12,073 nt of DNA from Parafilimonas sp. (GCA_025927795.1 JAICKT010000099.1:1-12073), one strand, 5' to 3'; counted from the first letter of the stretch, positions 1 to 7,327 are shown. Notes: generated by a model not told the origin, from the letters alone. Made by a program: numbers and translations.

Positions 1-291
1 ACTATCTATGAAAAGAATCTACGAGTATTTTGTAATTATTGCGATGTTAGAATAACATATGATCAAGCACTCTAGGCGAAATATTAGATAGCAACCATCA
101 AATTAATGGATAAGAATTTTTCTTCTAGATTACGATAGAAAAAAAAGCAGAGTTTTTCCAGTCCAAATTATAAGAAAAATTCTAAGAGCGTCATTATCTA
201 TCATTATAATGATATAATTTCTTTAAAGCAATCGAATGAAATTTATGCCACGCTTAAAAGAAATAATATTAAACTGGTTACGGCTGAAAGC
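1..291. other. Left-edge region without an intact gene; probable damaged 5' part of the next gene
   Basis: All forward frames are closed in bases 1-138. An ATG at 8 opens a 15-codon peptide (MKRIYEYFVIIAMLE) resembling the start of a signal peptide, but it stops at 53-55. The frame of the downstream YD-like gene is open only from 139, after a TAG at 136-138, and has no ATG, GTG or TTG before the GTG at 292. From about 181 this frame reads like ordinary protein (SVIIYHYNDIISLKQ). The simplest inference is that 139-291 is coding sequence of the following gene and that its true start and secretion signal were lost through indels, a rearrangement or poor sequence at a contig end. I see no promoter, repeat or RNA here. 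Confidence 0.45.
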
Positions 292-966
292 GTGGAAAGT
301 GATGAAACTCCCACACCCGGATTTTTTTATAAAAGACAATTAGTTAATGATGCTGCTTTAGTTGTTACTGATATTTCTCTTGCGGCAACCGGTGCAACAG
401 AAACACTGGAATATTATACAAATAATTTACTATCAAAATCTGTTGACAGCTCTGCCAATTTACTTACCAAAGTTGACTATGGGTACGATAAGCAAAACAG
501 GATTGAATTTATAGAAACACAAACAGATGATACCTCGCGCAACATGCACAGTACAGAAATGCATAAATGGTTTTATACCAATAATGTTCCTGATTCTATG
601 CTGCGTATAAAAGATAGCGCAGATACCACAGTTGTACATTTTAAAAAAGACGATAAGTATAACATTATTGAAGAAATATGGTTAAGAAAAAATAAGGTAA
701 TAGAACATTATTTTTATTACTATGATGACAAATCAGAATTAACAGATATTGTTCGGTATAATACGCGGGCAAAACAAATGCTCCCCGATTTTTTATTTGC
801 TTACAATGCTAATGGAACACTTTCACAACTAACACAAATACCACAAGGTTCTTCAGACTATATTATCTGGCAATACGTTTATGATGATAAAGGGCTTAAA
901 GAAAAAGATGTACTCTTTGATAAGCATCAGCAATTACTTGGTACAATAACTTATACTTACCAATAA
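292..966 (+). CDS. YD-repeat-like (Rhs-type motif) protein of unknown function, 5' end uncertain or broken
   Basis: I cannot assign a specific family. The 224 residues from the GTG at 292 are rich in aromatic and Asp residues, with recurring Y-x-Y-D type strands: YGYDKQNRIEF, HYFYYYDDKSELTDI, FAYNANGTLSQL and YVYDDKGLKEKDVLF, ending in TITYTYQ. Such repeats are typical of secreted or surface YD/Rhs-like beta-sheet proteins of Bacteroidota, where short versions of 250-350 residues often carry a signal peptide. Here the frame stays open upstream to 139 without a usable start codon and no signal peptide is attached, so GTG 292 is probably internal and the gene 5'-damaged or mis-sequenced. It ends 91 nt before the TetR gene, whose promoter lies in that gap, so it is not part of the efflux operon. 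A degraded pseudogene is a real alternative. Confidence 0.55.
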   Translation: MESDETPTPGFFYKRQLVNDAALVVTDISLAATGATETLEYYTNNLLSKSVDSSANLLTKVDYGYDKQNRIEFIETQTDDTSRNMHSTEMHKWFYTNNVPDSMLRIKDSADTTVVHFKKDDKYNIIEEIWLRKNKVIEHYFYYYDDKSELTDIVRYNTRAKQMLPDFLFAYNANGTLSQLTQIPQGSSDYIIWQYVYDDKGLKEKDVLFDKHQQLLGTITYTYQ

Positions 967-998
967 ACGGTCTGCAAAATTCCTCCCAAAAAAATTAA

Positions 999-1014
999 TT
1001 AAACGTTTGTTTAA
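999..1014. promoter_or_regulatory. Operator dyad O1 for the TetR repressor, over the -33 element
   Basis: TTAAACGTTTGTTTAA has perfect 6-bp inverted arms (TTAAAC/GTTTAA) around a 4-bp centre. It contains the proposed -33 element TTTG at 1006-1009. It lies 44 bp before the TetR start codon and starts exactly 17 bp before a second dyad with the same arms. TetR-family repressors bind such dyads as dimers and often control their own gene. Assignment to this TetR is inference from position and symmetry. Confidence 0.7.
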
Positions 1015-1036
1015 TTTAAACAATTGTTTAATTTTG
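1006..1036 (+). promoter_or_regulatory. Bacteroidota-type promoter of the TetR-EmrAB-TolC operon
   Basis: TTTG at 1006-1009 and TAATTTTG at 1029-1036 match the Bacteroidota primary sigma consensus (TTTG, about 19 nt, TAnnTTTG) exactly, with a 19-nt spacer. Transcription would be expected to start near 1043, giving a leader of about 15 nt before the ATG at 1058. There is no good Shine-Dalgarno sequence, as is usual in this phylum. Both elements are covered by the operator dyads. No comparable promoter is visible between the operon's genes. Confidence 0.75.
1016..1031. promoter_or_regulatory. Operator dyad O2 for the TetR repressor, overlapping the -7 element
   Basis: TTAAACAATTGTTTAA is a perfect 16-bp palindrome sharing both 6-bp arms with the dyad at 999-1014. 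Its last three bases are the first three of the -7 element TAATTTTG. The two dyads are one base apart (17 bp from start to start), and an alternative dyad, GTTTAA-T-TTAAAC, is centred on the base between them. A repressor bound here would block RNA polymerase. Binding by the adjacent TetR protein is inferred. Confidence 0.75.
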
Positions 1037-1057
1037 TGCCCTGTTTAAAAATCGGGT

Positions 1058-1675
1058 ATGAAAGATAAGCGGATACACATAATTGAAACGGCAATGGATT
1101 TATTTGCCGGCAAAGGTTATGAGGGCACTTCAATAAGAGACATAGCAGAAAAAGCTTCTGTAAATCTTGCTATGGTGAGTTACTATTTCGGTTCAAAAGA
1201 TAAATTATTTGAAAATATTGTTGAGTATAAATCTTCTGTAACACGCGGCATATTAGATGAAATTTTAAAAAATAATAAGCTTTCCGCCATCGAAAAAATT
1301 TATGCCATTATAGATTCTTATGTAGAAAAGCTTTTTACTCACCGCTCCTTTCATCGTTTAATTTACCAGGAACTTATACTAAACCAGCGCGAAGAATTAC
1401 AAAATTCTATCGTAAATAACCTTGCCCCAAATTCAGTTATTATAAAACGGATTATTGAAACTGGTATAAAAAATGGAGAGTTTAAAAAAGTAGATGTAGA
1501 GCTAACCCTTGCATCACTTATGGGAACAGTTAACCAGGTTTTGTTATCAAGAAAGTTTTGCAATAAAATCATGAATAAAGACGACGATTATGTGCCTTAT
1601 GATGATATTAAATTCAGGAAGCGTGTGCGCAATCATTTAAAACAATTGATGGACGCTCACTTATTAAATAAATAA
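1058..1675 (+). CDS. TetR/AcrR-family transcriptional repressor of the efflux operon
   Basis: A 205-residue protein of normal TetR length. Residues 1-50 form the DNA-binding domain: helix 1 (IHIIETAMDLFAGKGYEGTS) is followed by the helix-turn-helix IRDIAEKASVNLAMVSYYFG and the typical SKDKLFENI. The remainder is all-helical, variable ligand-binding and dimerisation sequence. It opens an operon with emrA (17-nt gap), emrB and a TolC gene. Regulators placed like this usually repress their pump and release DNA when a pump substrate binds. Two dyads over the promoter at 999-1031 support autorepression, so the whole operon would be induced together. The inducer cannot be read from the sequence. 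The ATG at 1058 is chosen because it leaves a normal TetR N-terminus and fits the predicted leader. Confidence 0.92.
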   Translation: MKDKRIHIIETAMDLFAGKGYEGTSIRDIAEKASVNLAMVSYYFGSKDKLFENIVEYKSSVTRGILDEILKNNKLSAIEKIYAIIDSYVEKLFTHRSFHRLIYQELILNQREELQNSIVNNLAPNSVIIKRIIETGIKNGEFKKVDVELTLASLMGTVNQVLLSRKFCNKIMNKDDDYVPYDDIKFRKRVRNHLKQLMDAHLLNK

Positions 1676-1692
1676 ATTAATCAAACAGAATC

Positions 1693-2769
1693 ATGGCTAA
1701 AGAAAACCAGGAACAGAAAACGGATATTGAAAATAATCAACCAAAAAAGAAAAAGTCGCCATTGCGTTTTATTATCATAGGCATAATTGTAATTGCAGGT
1801 TTAATTTATGGATGGACTAAAATTTCTTATGCAATCACACATGAAACTACTGATGATGCGCAGGTAGAAACCCAAATTACTCCGGTGCTTCCGCGTGTGG
1901 CAGGGTATGTAAAAACTATCGCGGTTAAAGATTACGATTCTGTAAAAACGGGTCAACTGCTGGTTGAACTTGATGATGCTGAACTGCAAACGCAATTGTT
2001 ACAAATGCAGGCAGACTACGAAGCATCAAAAGCAGATATTGCAAATGCGCAGGCTGCGTTAAAAAATGCGCATGTTTCTTTGGGTTCAAATCGTGGCGAT
2101 ATTCAATTGGGTTCAATAAAAGTTCAGCAGGCACAGGAAGATTATCAGCGTAATCAAAATCTTTTTAAAGACCAGGCAATAACAAAAAAACAATTAGACG
2201 ATAGTAAATTTAATTTAGATCAGGCTATACAACAGTCAACAAACAACCAGAGTGATTATTCAACTGCACAAAGCAGGATTGCTGTTTTGCAGGCAGGTTT
2301 ACAGAAAGCAGAAGCCGCACTAAGCAGTAAAGCCGCAGCTATTCAGCAACAACAATTAAAAATTTCTTACACAAAAATATATGCGCCGCAATCTGGCAAG
2401 CTGGGAAAATTAAATATTTCAACAGGCCAATATGTGCAGGCAGGTGCACCTTTATTTTCTATTGTGAATGATACAACGTATTGGGTGATTGCAAACTTTA
2501 AAGAAACACAGATAAGAAAATTTCATCCGGGAATGCCCGTTGCAATTTCCTTAGATGCATATCCGGATTCAACATTAAATGGAACTGTCGGAAGTTTAAG
2601 TGAAGCCACAGGTGCAAGATTTTCTATTTTACCTCCTGATAATTCAAGCGGAAATTTTATAAAAGTTACACAACGTGTTCCTGTAAAAATTGACATTACG
2701 AATGTACCCCGATATAGAAATATTTTAAGAGCAGGCTTAAGCGCTTATGTAAGCATTCCCACAAAATAG
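1693..2769 (+). CDS. emrA: EmrA/HlyD-family membrane-fusion (periplasmic adaptor) subunit of an efflux pump
   Basis: A 358-residue adaptor expected to link the inner-membrane transporter encoded next to the outer-membrane channel. After a short, charged cytoplasmic N-terminus comes one transmembrane helix (about residues 25-45, FIIIGIIVIAGLIYG). The first half of the lipoyl-like domain follows (TTDDAQVETQITPVLPRVAGYV, about 52-95, ending GQLLVELDD), then a long Gln/Ala-rich coiled-coil hairpin (about 95-225), the second lipoyl half (IYAPQSGKLGKLNISTGQYV, 229-248) and a beta-barrel domain. ATGARFSILPPDN (305-317) and NFIKVTQRVPV (321-331) are hallmark EmrA sequences. The gene starts 17 nt after the TetR stop and ends 39 nt before emrB. 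The substrate cannot be predicted; in EmrAB-type pumps it is usually hydrophobic drugs or uncouplers. Confidence 0.93.
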   Translation: MAKENQEQKTDIENNQPKKKKSPLRFIIIGIIVIAGLIYGWTKISYAITHETTDDAQVETQITPVLPRVAGYVKTIAVKDYDSVKTGQLLVELDDAELQTQLLQMQADYEASKADIANAQAALKNAHVSLGSNRGDIQLGSIKVQQAQEDYQRNQNLFKDQAITKKQLDDSKFNLDQAIQQSTNNQSDYSTAQSRIAVLQAGLQKAEAALSSKAAAIQQQQLKISYTKIYAPQSGKLGKLNISTGQYVQAGAPLFSIVNDTTYWVIANFKETQIRKFHPGMPVAISLDAYPDSTLNGTVGSLSEATGARFSILPPDNSSGNFIKVTQRVPVKIDITNVPRYRNILRAGLSAYVSIPTK

Positions 2770-2808
2770 ATAGCAGCTAAATAAGATTTTTAATCAAAAT
2801 CATTTTGC

Positions 2809-4377
2809 ATGAACAGGCTCGCTAAATATATTATTGTTATTACAACCGTTTCTGCTGCGGTTATGGAGCTGGTTGATACTTCCATTGTTAACGTTGCCAT
2901 TACTGACATGGCAGGAAGTCTTGGCGTAAGCATCGAAGACATAAGCTGGGTAATTACATCTTATGCAATTGCCAACGTAATTATTATCCCGCTTACAAGT
3001 TTTTTAGCCGAGTATTTTGGAAGAAAAAATTATTATCTCGCTTCAATGATAATTTTTACACTCGCATCATATATGTGCGGACAGTCAACAGGTCTTGTTG
3101 AAATTATTATCTGGCGATTTATACAAGGTGTTGGCGGCGGTGCTTTACTCTCTACATCGCAGGCAATTTTGTTCGATGCGTTTTCAGAAAAAGACAGACC
3201 TATTGCATCGGGTTTATTTGGAATGGGTATGGTGCTCGGTCCTACTTTTGGACCAACCATCGGCGGATTAATAATTAATCATTTTAGTTGGCCGCTAATA
3301 TTTATGATTAACGTTCCAATAGGTATTGTAGCTACATTACTTGCATACACATTTGTTGAAAAGAAACCAAAAGAAGGCGAGCATAAAAAAGGAATGTATA
3401 TTGATTATACAGGCATATTGTTTCTTGCGGCAGGAATAGGTTGTTTACAATATGTACTTGAAAGAGGACAAACCGAAGATTGGTTTAGCAGTAATACCAT
3501 TCGCATTTGTTCTGCAATAGCACTTGCAGGTATAGCAAGTTTCATTATTCGCGAATTGAATATTAAAAAGCCTGCAGTTAATTTAAGGGTAATGGGTAAT
3601 CGCAATCTTGTGTTTACAACCATCTTTACTTTTGTTGTGGGCTTTGGTTTATATACTTCGGTGTTTGTTTATCCTGTTCTTGCGCAGCGGGTAATGGGTT
3701 TTACAGCTTACGAAACAGGGCTTTCTTTATTGGCGCCTTCTTTAATTTCTGTAATACTAATGCCTGTTATTGGAAAAGTAATGAGCAAAGGTGTTTCATC
3801 TATTCCGTTTGTAGTAACAGGATTTATATTATTTGCGTTATTTACATTCCTTGCTTCGCGAATGAGTCCTGATGCAGGTTCATGGGATTTCTTTTTACCT
3901 TTTATTATACGTTCAGCCGGGCTTTCTATGGTTATGTTGCCTTTAATAAACCAGGCAGTTGCAGGATTACAACCAAAAGATTATGCGGCGGGCATTGCAT
4001 TAAATAATATGATTCGACAATTAGGTGGTGCATTTGGTATTGCTATTGCTAATAATTACATCGCTCATCATTATTTAATACACAGAATGAATTTAGTAAG
4101 TAATCTGTCGCAGGGTTCGCCTGCTTTAACACAAAGGCTAAGTTCTATTTCTCAGGGATTAACATCAAGGGCAGGAATTGACAGCGCAACAGCAGCGCAC
4201 TCTGCACTCGCAATTGTAAATATGCAGGTTGACAGGCAGGCATACTATCTCTCCTATCTTGATACATTCAGATTGATATCATTATTTTTTATACTGATTA
4301 TTCCGTTTGTAACTTTTTTAAGAGCAAAGAAAAAAACATTTGGTGGCGGAGATAGTGCTGTGATGGAAGCGCATTAA
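2809..4377 (+). CDS. emrB: EmrB/QacA-type drug:proton antiporter (MFS, DHA2 family, 14 TM)
   Basis: A 522-residue inner-membrane protein with the length and spacing of 14-helix DHA2 transporters. Visible motifs: LVDTSIVNVAI in TM1 (about 21-31, the D-x-S/T-I-V-N-V-A motif of DHA2); motif A as FLAEYFGRKNYY (65-76, with the conserved G-R-K); motif B as RFIQGVGGG (103-111), containing the TM4 Arg implicated in proton coupling; and antiporter motif C as GMGMVLGPTFGPTIGG (138-153). Hydrophobic segments continue to FFILIIPFVTFL near the end, followed by a short basic tail. It would exchange protons for toxic hydrophobic compounds and pass them to EmrA and the TolC-like channel. The gene lies 39 nt after emrA, in the same operon. 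No missing key residue is apparent. Confidence 0.94.
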   Translation: MNRLAKYIIVITTVSAAVMELVDTSIVNVAITDMAGSLGVSIEDISWVITSYAIANVIIIPLTSFLAEYFGRKNYYLASMIIFTLASYMCGQSTGLVEIIIWRFIQGVGGGALLSTSQAILFDAFSEKDRPIASGLFGMGMVLGPTFGPTIGGLIINHFSWPLIFMINVPIGIVATLLAYTFVEKKPKEGEHKKGMYIDYTGILFLAAGIGCLQYVLERGQTEDWFSSNTIRICSAIALAGIASFIIRELNIKKPAVNLRVMGNRNLVFTTIFTFVVGFGLYTSVFVYPVLAQRVMGFTAYETGLSLLAPSLISVILMPVIGKVMSKGVSSIPFVVTGFILFALFTFLASRMSPDAGSWDFFLPFIIRSAGLSMVMLPLINQAVAGLQPKDYAAGIALNNMIRQLGGAFGIAIANNYIAHHYLIHRMNLVSNLSQGSPALTQRLSSISQGLTSRAGIDSATAAHSALAIVNMQVDRQAYYLSYLDTFRLISLFFILIIPFVTFLRAKKKTFGGGDSAVMEAH

Positions 4378-4454
4378 ATATAGGCGTCAACACTTTAAAA
4401 ATGTGGTACACTTAAATATGAAAAAGATATTCCGAGTTAATTAAAAATAAAAAA

Positions 4455-5741
4455 ATGAAAAAATTTCTGGCAACGTTCGCTTTAATAATTATATCAGTAA
4501 CAGTAATAGCACAGGTTACATCAAACAACGAATTAAAAAACCTTATTGGTGAATCGTTCAGCTATTATCCACGAATGAAAGAAGCATTAAACCAGGTTGA
4601 TATAGCACAGGAAAGTCTTAACCTTGCTAAAACAAATTTGCCTGTTATTGATGGAACAGCAAGCTATGAATATGTTCAGCCAAAAATTACATTACCACTG
4701 CAGATAAACGACGAAACAAAAGAATTTCAGTTTGCACCAGTGAATAATGTTAACGCAAATGTAGGAGCTGAATTTGTGTTGTTTGATTTTGGCAGATTAA
4801 AAGCAAATATTGATAAATCAAAATCTGATTTAAAATATGCAATTGATAATGTATTAAACGCGCAAACACAGCTTGCAAGTCAGGTATCAACTGTTTATTA
4901 TAATATCATTTATTTGAAAAAAGCAATTGCAGTAGAAGACAGCGTTTTAAATTATCTCGATTCAAATAAAAATATTGCACAAGACAGATTAAAAAATGGT
5001 GATGCCATAAAACTTGATGTACTGAATCTTCAATCGCAAATTGATGTGGAAACAAATCGTAAAGAAGATCTTTTAAACAATTTGCAAAAACAACTTACTT
5101 TATTGCAATACACTACAGGCAATACACAGGTTACAAATAATGCTTTTGATTTTGATGTAAACGTTCAAACTGCGCAGGATGCTTTGAGTAATGCAAAAGA
5201 AAATATTCCTGATTTTATTTTAGCTGAAGATCGTGTGCAACAGGCAAAAGCAAATCTTAATATCACAAAACTTACTGATAAACCTTACTTATCGTTAAAT
5301 GCAAATGCAGGTGTTAAAAATGGTTATGTTCCCGATGTTAATAATCCAAAATTTAATTATGCAGCAGTCGCTACATTTAAAATTCCTATTTATAATGCAA
5401 GAACAAAAAAACAAATTATTGTTGCAGAATCACAGGTTAAGCAAAACCAGTTAGCACAGCAAACGCTGAACACTGAATACGAAAAAAATATTCAGCAGGC
5501 ACTTACAGATATTCAAACCAATACTGAAAAAATAAATAATATGCAATCGCAGATTGAAACTGCAACTTCTGCAGAGCAAATTGCATCAAGCCGTTATTTA
5601 AATGGCATTGGTTTAAATACGGATATTACTAATGCAGCGGTAAACCTGCAGCGGATTCTTTTAACCCGGTTGCAGTACGAGTACCAGGTATGTTTAGCAA
5701 AGGTTGAATATGCAAGATTAACAGGATATAAATATTGGTAA
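4455..5741 (+). CDS. TolC-family outer-membrane efflux channel
   Basis: A 428-residue protein with a clear signal peptide (MKKFLATFALIIISVTVIA, cleaved before Q20), consistent with export to the outer membrane. The mature part shows the two tandem OEP repeats of the TolC family. Long amphipathic helices begin near NNELKNLIGESFSYYPRMKE. The glycine turns that enter helix bundles appear as VLFDFGRLKANI (about 108-119) and, in the second repeat, FKIPIYNARTKKQ (308-320). The barrel strands lie at TASYEYVQPKITL and SLNANAGVKNGYV. It would complete the pump. The gene follows emrB after 77 nt with no visible promoter or terminator, so co-transcription is likely, although this gap is the longest in the operon. 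Its stop is 27 nt from the stop of the convergent ion-channel gene. Confidence 0.92.
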   Translation: MKKFLATFALIIISVTVIAQVTSNNELKNLIGESFSYYPRMKEALNQVDIAQESLNLAKTNLPVIDGTASYEYVQPKITLPLQINDETKEFQFAPVNNVNANVGAEFVLFDFGRLKANIDKSKSDLKYAIDNVLNAQTQLASQVSTVYYNIIYLKKAIAVEDSVLNYLDSNKNIAQDRLKNGDAIKLDVLNLQSQIDVETNRKEDLLNNLQKQLTLLQYTTGNTQVTNNAFDFDVNVQTAQDALSNAKENIPDFILAEDRVQQAKANLNITKLTDKPYLSLNANAGVKNGYVPDVNNPKFNYAAVATFKIPIYNARTKKQIIVAESQVKQNQLAQQTLNTEYEKNIQQALTDIQTNTEKINNMQSQIETATSAEQIASSRYLNGIGLNTDITNAAVNLQRILLTRLQYEYQVCLAKVEYARLTGYKYW

Positions 5742-5768
5742 AAAGTACTTAAACTTCCAACGCTATGA

Positions 5769-6734
5769 TTACTGATTAATCGCCTGCATGATAAAATAAA
5801 TATTTAAAATAACATAAAGCAGCAGCAATATCTGCGCAGTAATCATATCAAATTTGTTGGCTTGTTTTAATTTACCTTTTTTCAAAACCTGTAGAGACCA
5901 TGCATTGGCTGCAATTATAAACAGAATAAATAATAGTGTGATACCGTGCAACGTATCAACCAGCGTAAACGTTACAGTTTCCGGCAACGACGCATCAACA
6001 ATATATTTATTGCCTATCACCGCAAATAAAGAACCCACACTCAAGCTAAATCTTGAATCAATGCTATCAGCATGAATATAAAAACACACATAAGCAATTA
6101 GAAATGCTATATACATGCCGATAAACAATTTCCAGAATAACCCTATTGCATCACGGTGAATACTTAGCCGTACTCTAAATGCACTGTAATCAGAATGCGG
6201 CTTTGCATAATCCGGATCACCAAAAGCTGTTTCATAAGCCTTGGTTGCTGCAGCCATGCGAAAGCTATCTATCATCCAGCCTTGTAAAGTAAAACGCGGA
6301 TCATAATGTTTACCTAAAGTATCTGGTTTAAATACCATCGAATTAATATCATATTGTGAATTTTCTATTGAAAGTCTCAGTGTTTGTTTATCAAAAGGAA
6401 AATTGGTGATGCGCCAGGAGTCTTTCATTACACACTGTAGTTTCATTAAAATATAAATTTTCCCATTCATTGTATCAACCGTTGTAAAAGATTTTTCAAC
6501 GTTTTTAGCTAATGGTATTTCAAGGTTATGCATAAAATCAAAGTCCGGATTTTCATATTTCAACCATAGCCAAAAATCAACCGTATATTCCTGGTTTTTA
6601 AAATCTATATCGTGAATGCTGGTAATATAAATGCCGGTTACTACAGTGTCTGGCTTTTGCTTTTGCGCAAATAAAAAAGAAACAAAAAAGCAAGCAGTTA
6701 AAGTAAAGTGCAGGCGCACCAGCTTTTTTTTCAA
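5769..6734 (-). CDS. Prokaryotic pentameric ligand-gated ion channel (Cys-loop receptor homologue)
   Basis: A 321-residue protein with a signal peptide (1-23, ending FLFA before Q24), an extracellular beta-sandwich and four transmembrane helices: M1 about 197-220, M2 226-248, M3 254-282, M4 296-317. Recognition rests on TGIYITSIHDIDF in strand 1, the loop motif FPFDKQ (112-117), R-x-S-I-H-R before M1, and SRFSLSVGSLFAVIGNKY in M2 ending at LPET (250-253), which lines up with GLIC from Gloeobacter as I recall it. Both Cys-loop cysteines are absent (Asp105 and Leu119 stand there), as in other bacterial members. Asp226 occupies the -2' position, which suggests a cation pore. The best start is a TTG at 6734-6732: TTG AAA AAA AAG gives a basic signal-peptide N-terminus, and an in-frame TAA lies 9 nt upstream. 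Ligand unknown. A related non-channel membrane protein is less likely but possible. Confidence 0.78.
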   Translation of the reverse strand: MKKKLVRLHFTLTACFFVSFLFAQKQKPDTVVTGIYITSIHDIDFKNQEYTVDFWLWLKYENPDFDFMHNLEIPLAKNVEKSFTTVDTMNGKIYILMKLQCVMKDSWRITNFPFDKQTLRLSIENSQYDINSMVFKPDTLGKHYDPRFTLQGWMIDSFRMAAATKAYETAFGDPDYAKPHSDYSAFRVRLSIHRDAIGLFWKLFIGMYIAFLIAYVCFYIHADSIDSRFSLSVGSLFAVIGNKYIVDASLPETVTFTLVDTLHGITLLFILFIIAANAWSLQVLKKGKLKQANKFDMITAQILLLLYVILNIYFIMQAINQ

Positions 6735-6841
6735 AGTATAATTTTAGCAGGTAAGATAAAATATTTTTACATTTCGTAACTAAACACTTTGTACAAAACT
6801 TTATTTATCTATTTGTATATTCGGCTTATAAAAAATAAAGC
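6735..6841. promoter_or_regulatory. Divergent intergenic region between the ion-channel gene and a small secreted-protein gene
   Basis: These 107 bp must hold the promoters for two genes transcribed away from each other. A perfect 10-bp palindrome TTTGTACAAA at 6788-6797 offers a TTTG (-33-like) on each strand. No properly spaced TAnnTTTG is present on either strand; the nearest on + is TATATTCG, one base off but 24 nt away. The promoters are therefore not resolved, and the palindrome may be chance or a shared regulator site. Confidence 0.3.
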
Positions 6842-7213
6842 ATGAAAAAAATAATCTTTGCACTGATAGTAATTTTTATAAGCTTGAACTTACATGCACA
6901 ATTAGAAAATACAAAATGGAAAACAACTTTACAGACTGACCAGGCGATTGATGTTATTTTTAACTTTAGTGCAGACACGCTTGACGTAACGAATGCAGGC
7001 GATAATTCTGACATTGAAGCTATGAATTATAATCTTGCAGACACGGTGCTAACGCTTCGCAAATTATATGGACAAAGTGAATGCGATACTGCAGCCTTGG
7101 GAAAATATTCTTATAAGATTAATGGAAATGAATTATGGATGAAACTAATTTCAGATGATTGTGAAGATAGAGCGAATGTGATACGAGATATAAAACTTGA
7201 AAAATCTGAGTAA
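6842..7213 (+). CDS. Small secreted protein of unknown function, possibly lipocalin-like
   Basis: A 123-residue protein not matched to a named family. It begins with a signal peptide (MKKIIFALIVIFISLNLHA, probably cleaved before Q20), leaving about 104 residues. The mature part is strand-rich and acidic: LENTKWKTTLQ, then FNFSADTLDV, MNYNLADTVLTLRKLYGQ, GKYSYKINGNELWMKLISDD. The order of an early Trp, 'F-x-x-DTL', 'G-x-Y' and 'NGNELWM' recalls the small lipocalin-like or META-like beta-barrels common in Bacteroidota, but this is only resemblance. Two cysteines, C81 and C107, could form a disulfide in the periplasm. The gene is divergent from the ion-channel gene and is followed by a hairpin terminator, so it is probably monocistronic. 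The ATG at 6842 gives a complete signal peptide. Confidence 0.72.
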   Translation: MKKIIFALIVIFISLNLHAQLENTKWKTTLQTDQAIDVIFNFSADTLDVTNAGDNSDIEAMNYNLADTVLTLRKLYGQSECDTAALGKYSYKINGNELWMKLISDDCEDRANVIRDIKLEKSE

Positions 7214-7250
7214 CTTTTTATCTTCATTTATTTCAATATAAATTTAAAAT

Positions 7251-7277
7251 AAGCATCGCTTGTATAAAGTGATGCTT
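7251..7277. terminator. Hairpin terminator after the small secreted-protein gene, probably bidirectional
   Basis: AAGCATCGCTT (7251-7261) pairs with AAGTGATGCTT (7267-7277) in an 11-bp stem with one G-U wobble and a 5-nt loop (GTATA). On the + strand it is followed by TTATTATTTTG. On the - strand the stem is followed by an ATTTTAAATTTAT-like stretch. It sits 37 nt after the stop at 7213 and also faces the orphan - strand T9SS tail at 7328, so it can serve both directions. Confidence 0.8.
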
Positions 7278-7327
7278 TATTATTTTGTAATTTGAATATA
7301 GGTCTTACGCTTAGAAACGCCTGAACA

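Noticed and set aside
1..138. Frame 1 reads VFCNYCDVRITYDQAL with a C-x2-C pair, like a small zinc-binding motif.
   Set aside because: Stops at 73-75, 85-87 and 136-138 interrupt it, no matching His or Cys pair follows, and no start codon precedes it.
1363..1572. 69-codon ORF on the - strand inside the TetR gene.
   Set aside because: It is the antisense shadow of a well-supported gene, with no domain or signal of its own. The same applies to the other short ORFs within emrA, emrB, the channel, the hydrolase and the etf genes.
4378..4454. 77-nt gap before the TolC gene, considered as a separate promoter region or a hairpin.
   Set aside because: It contains no TTTG/TAnnTTTG pair and only a 5-bp inverted repeat (AATAT/ATATT). 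A tiny ATG frame (MKKIFRVN) in it is not a credible gene.
5743..5750. AAGTACTT palindrome just after the TolC stop, considered as a terminator.
   Set aside because: An 8-bp self-complementary word without a loop cannot form a terminator stem and is expected by chance in AT-rich DNA.
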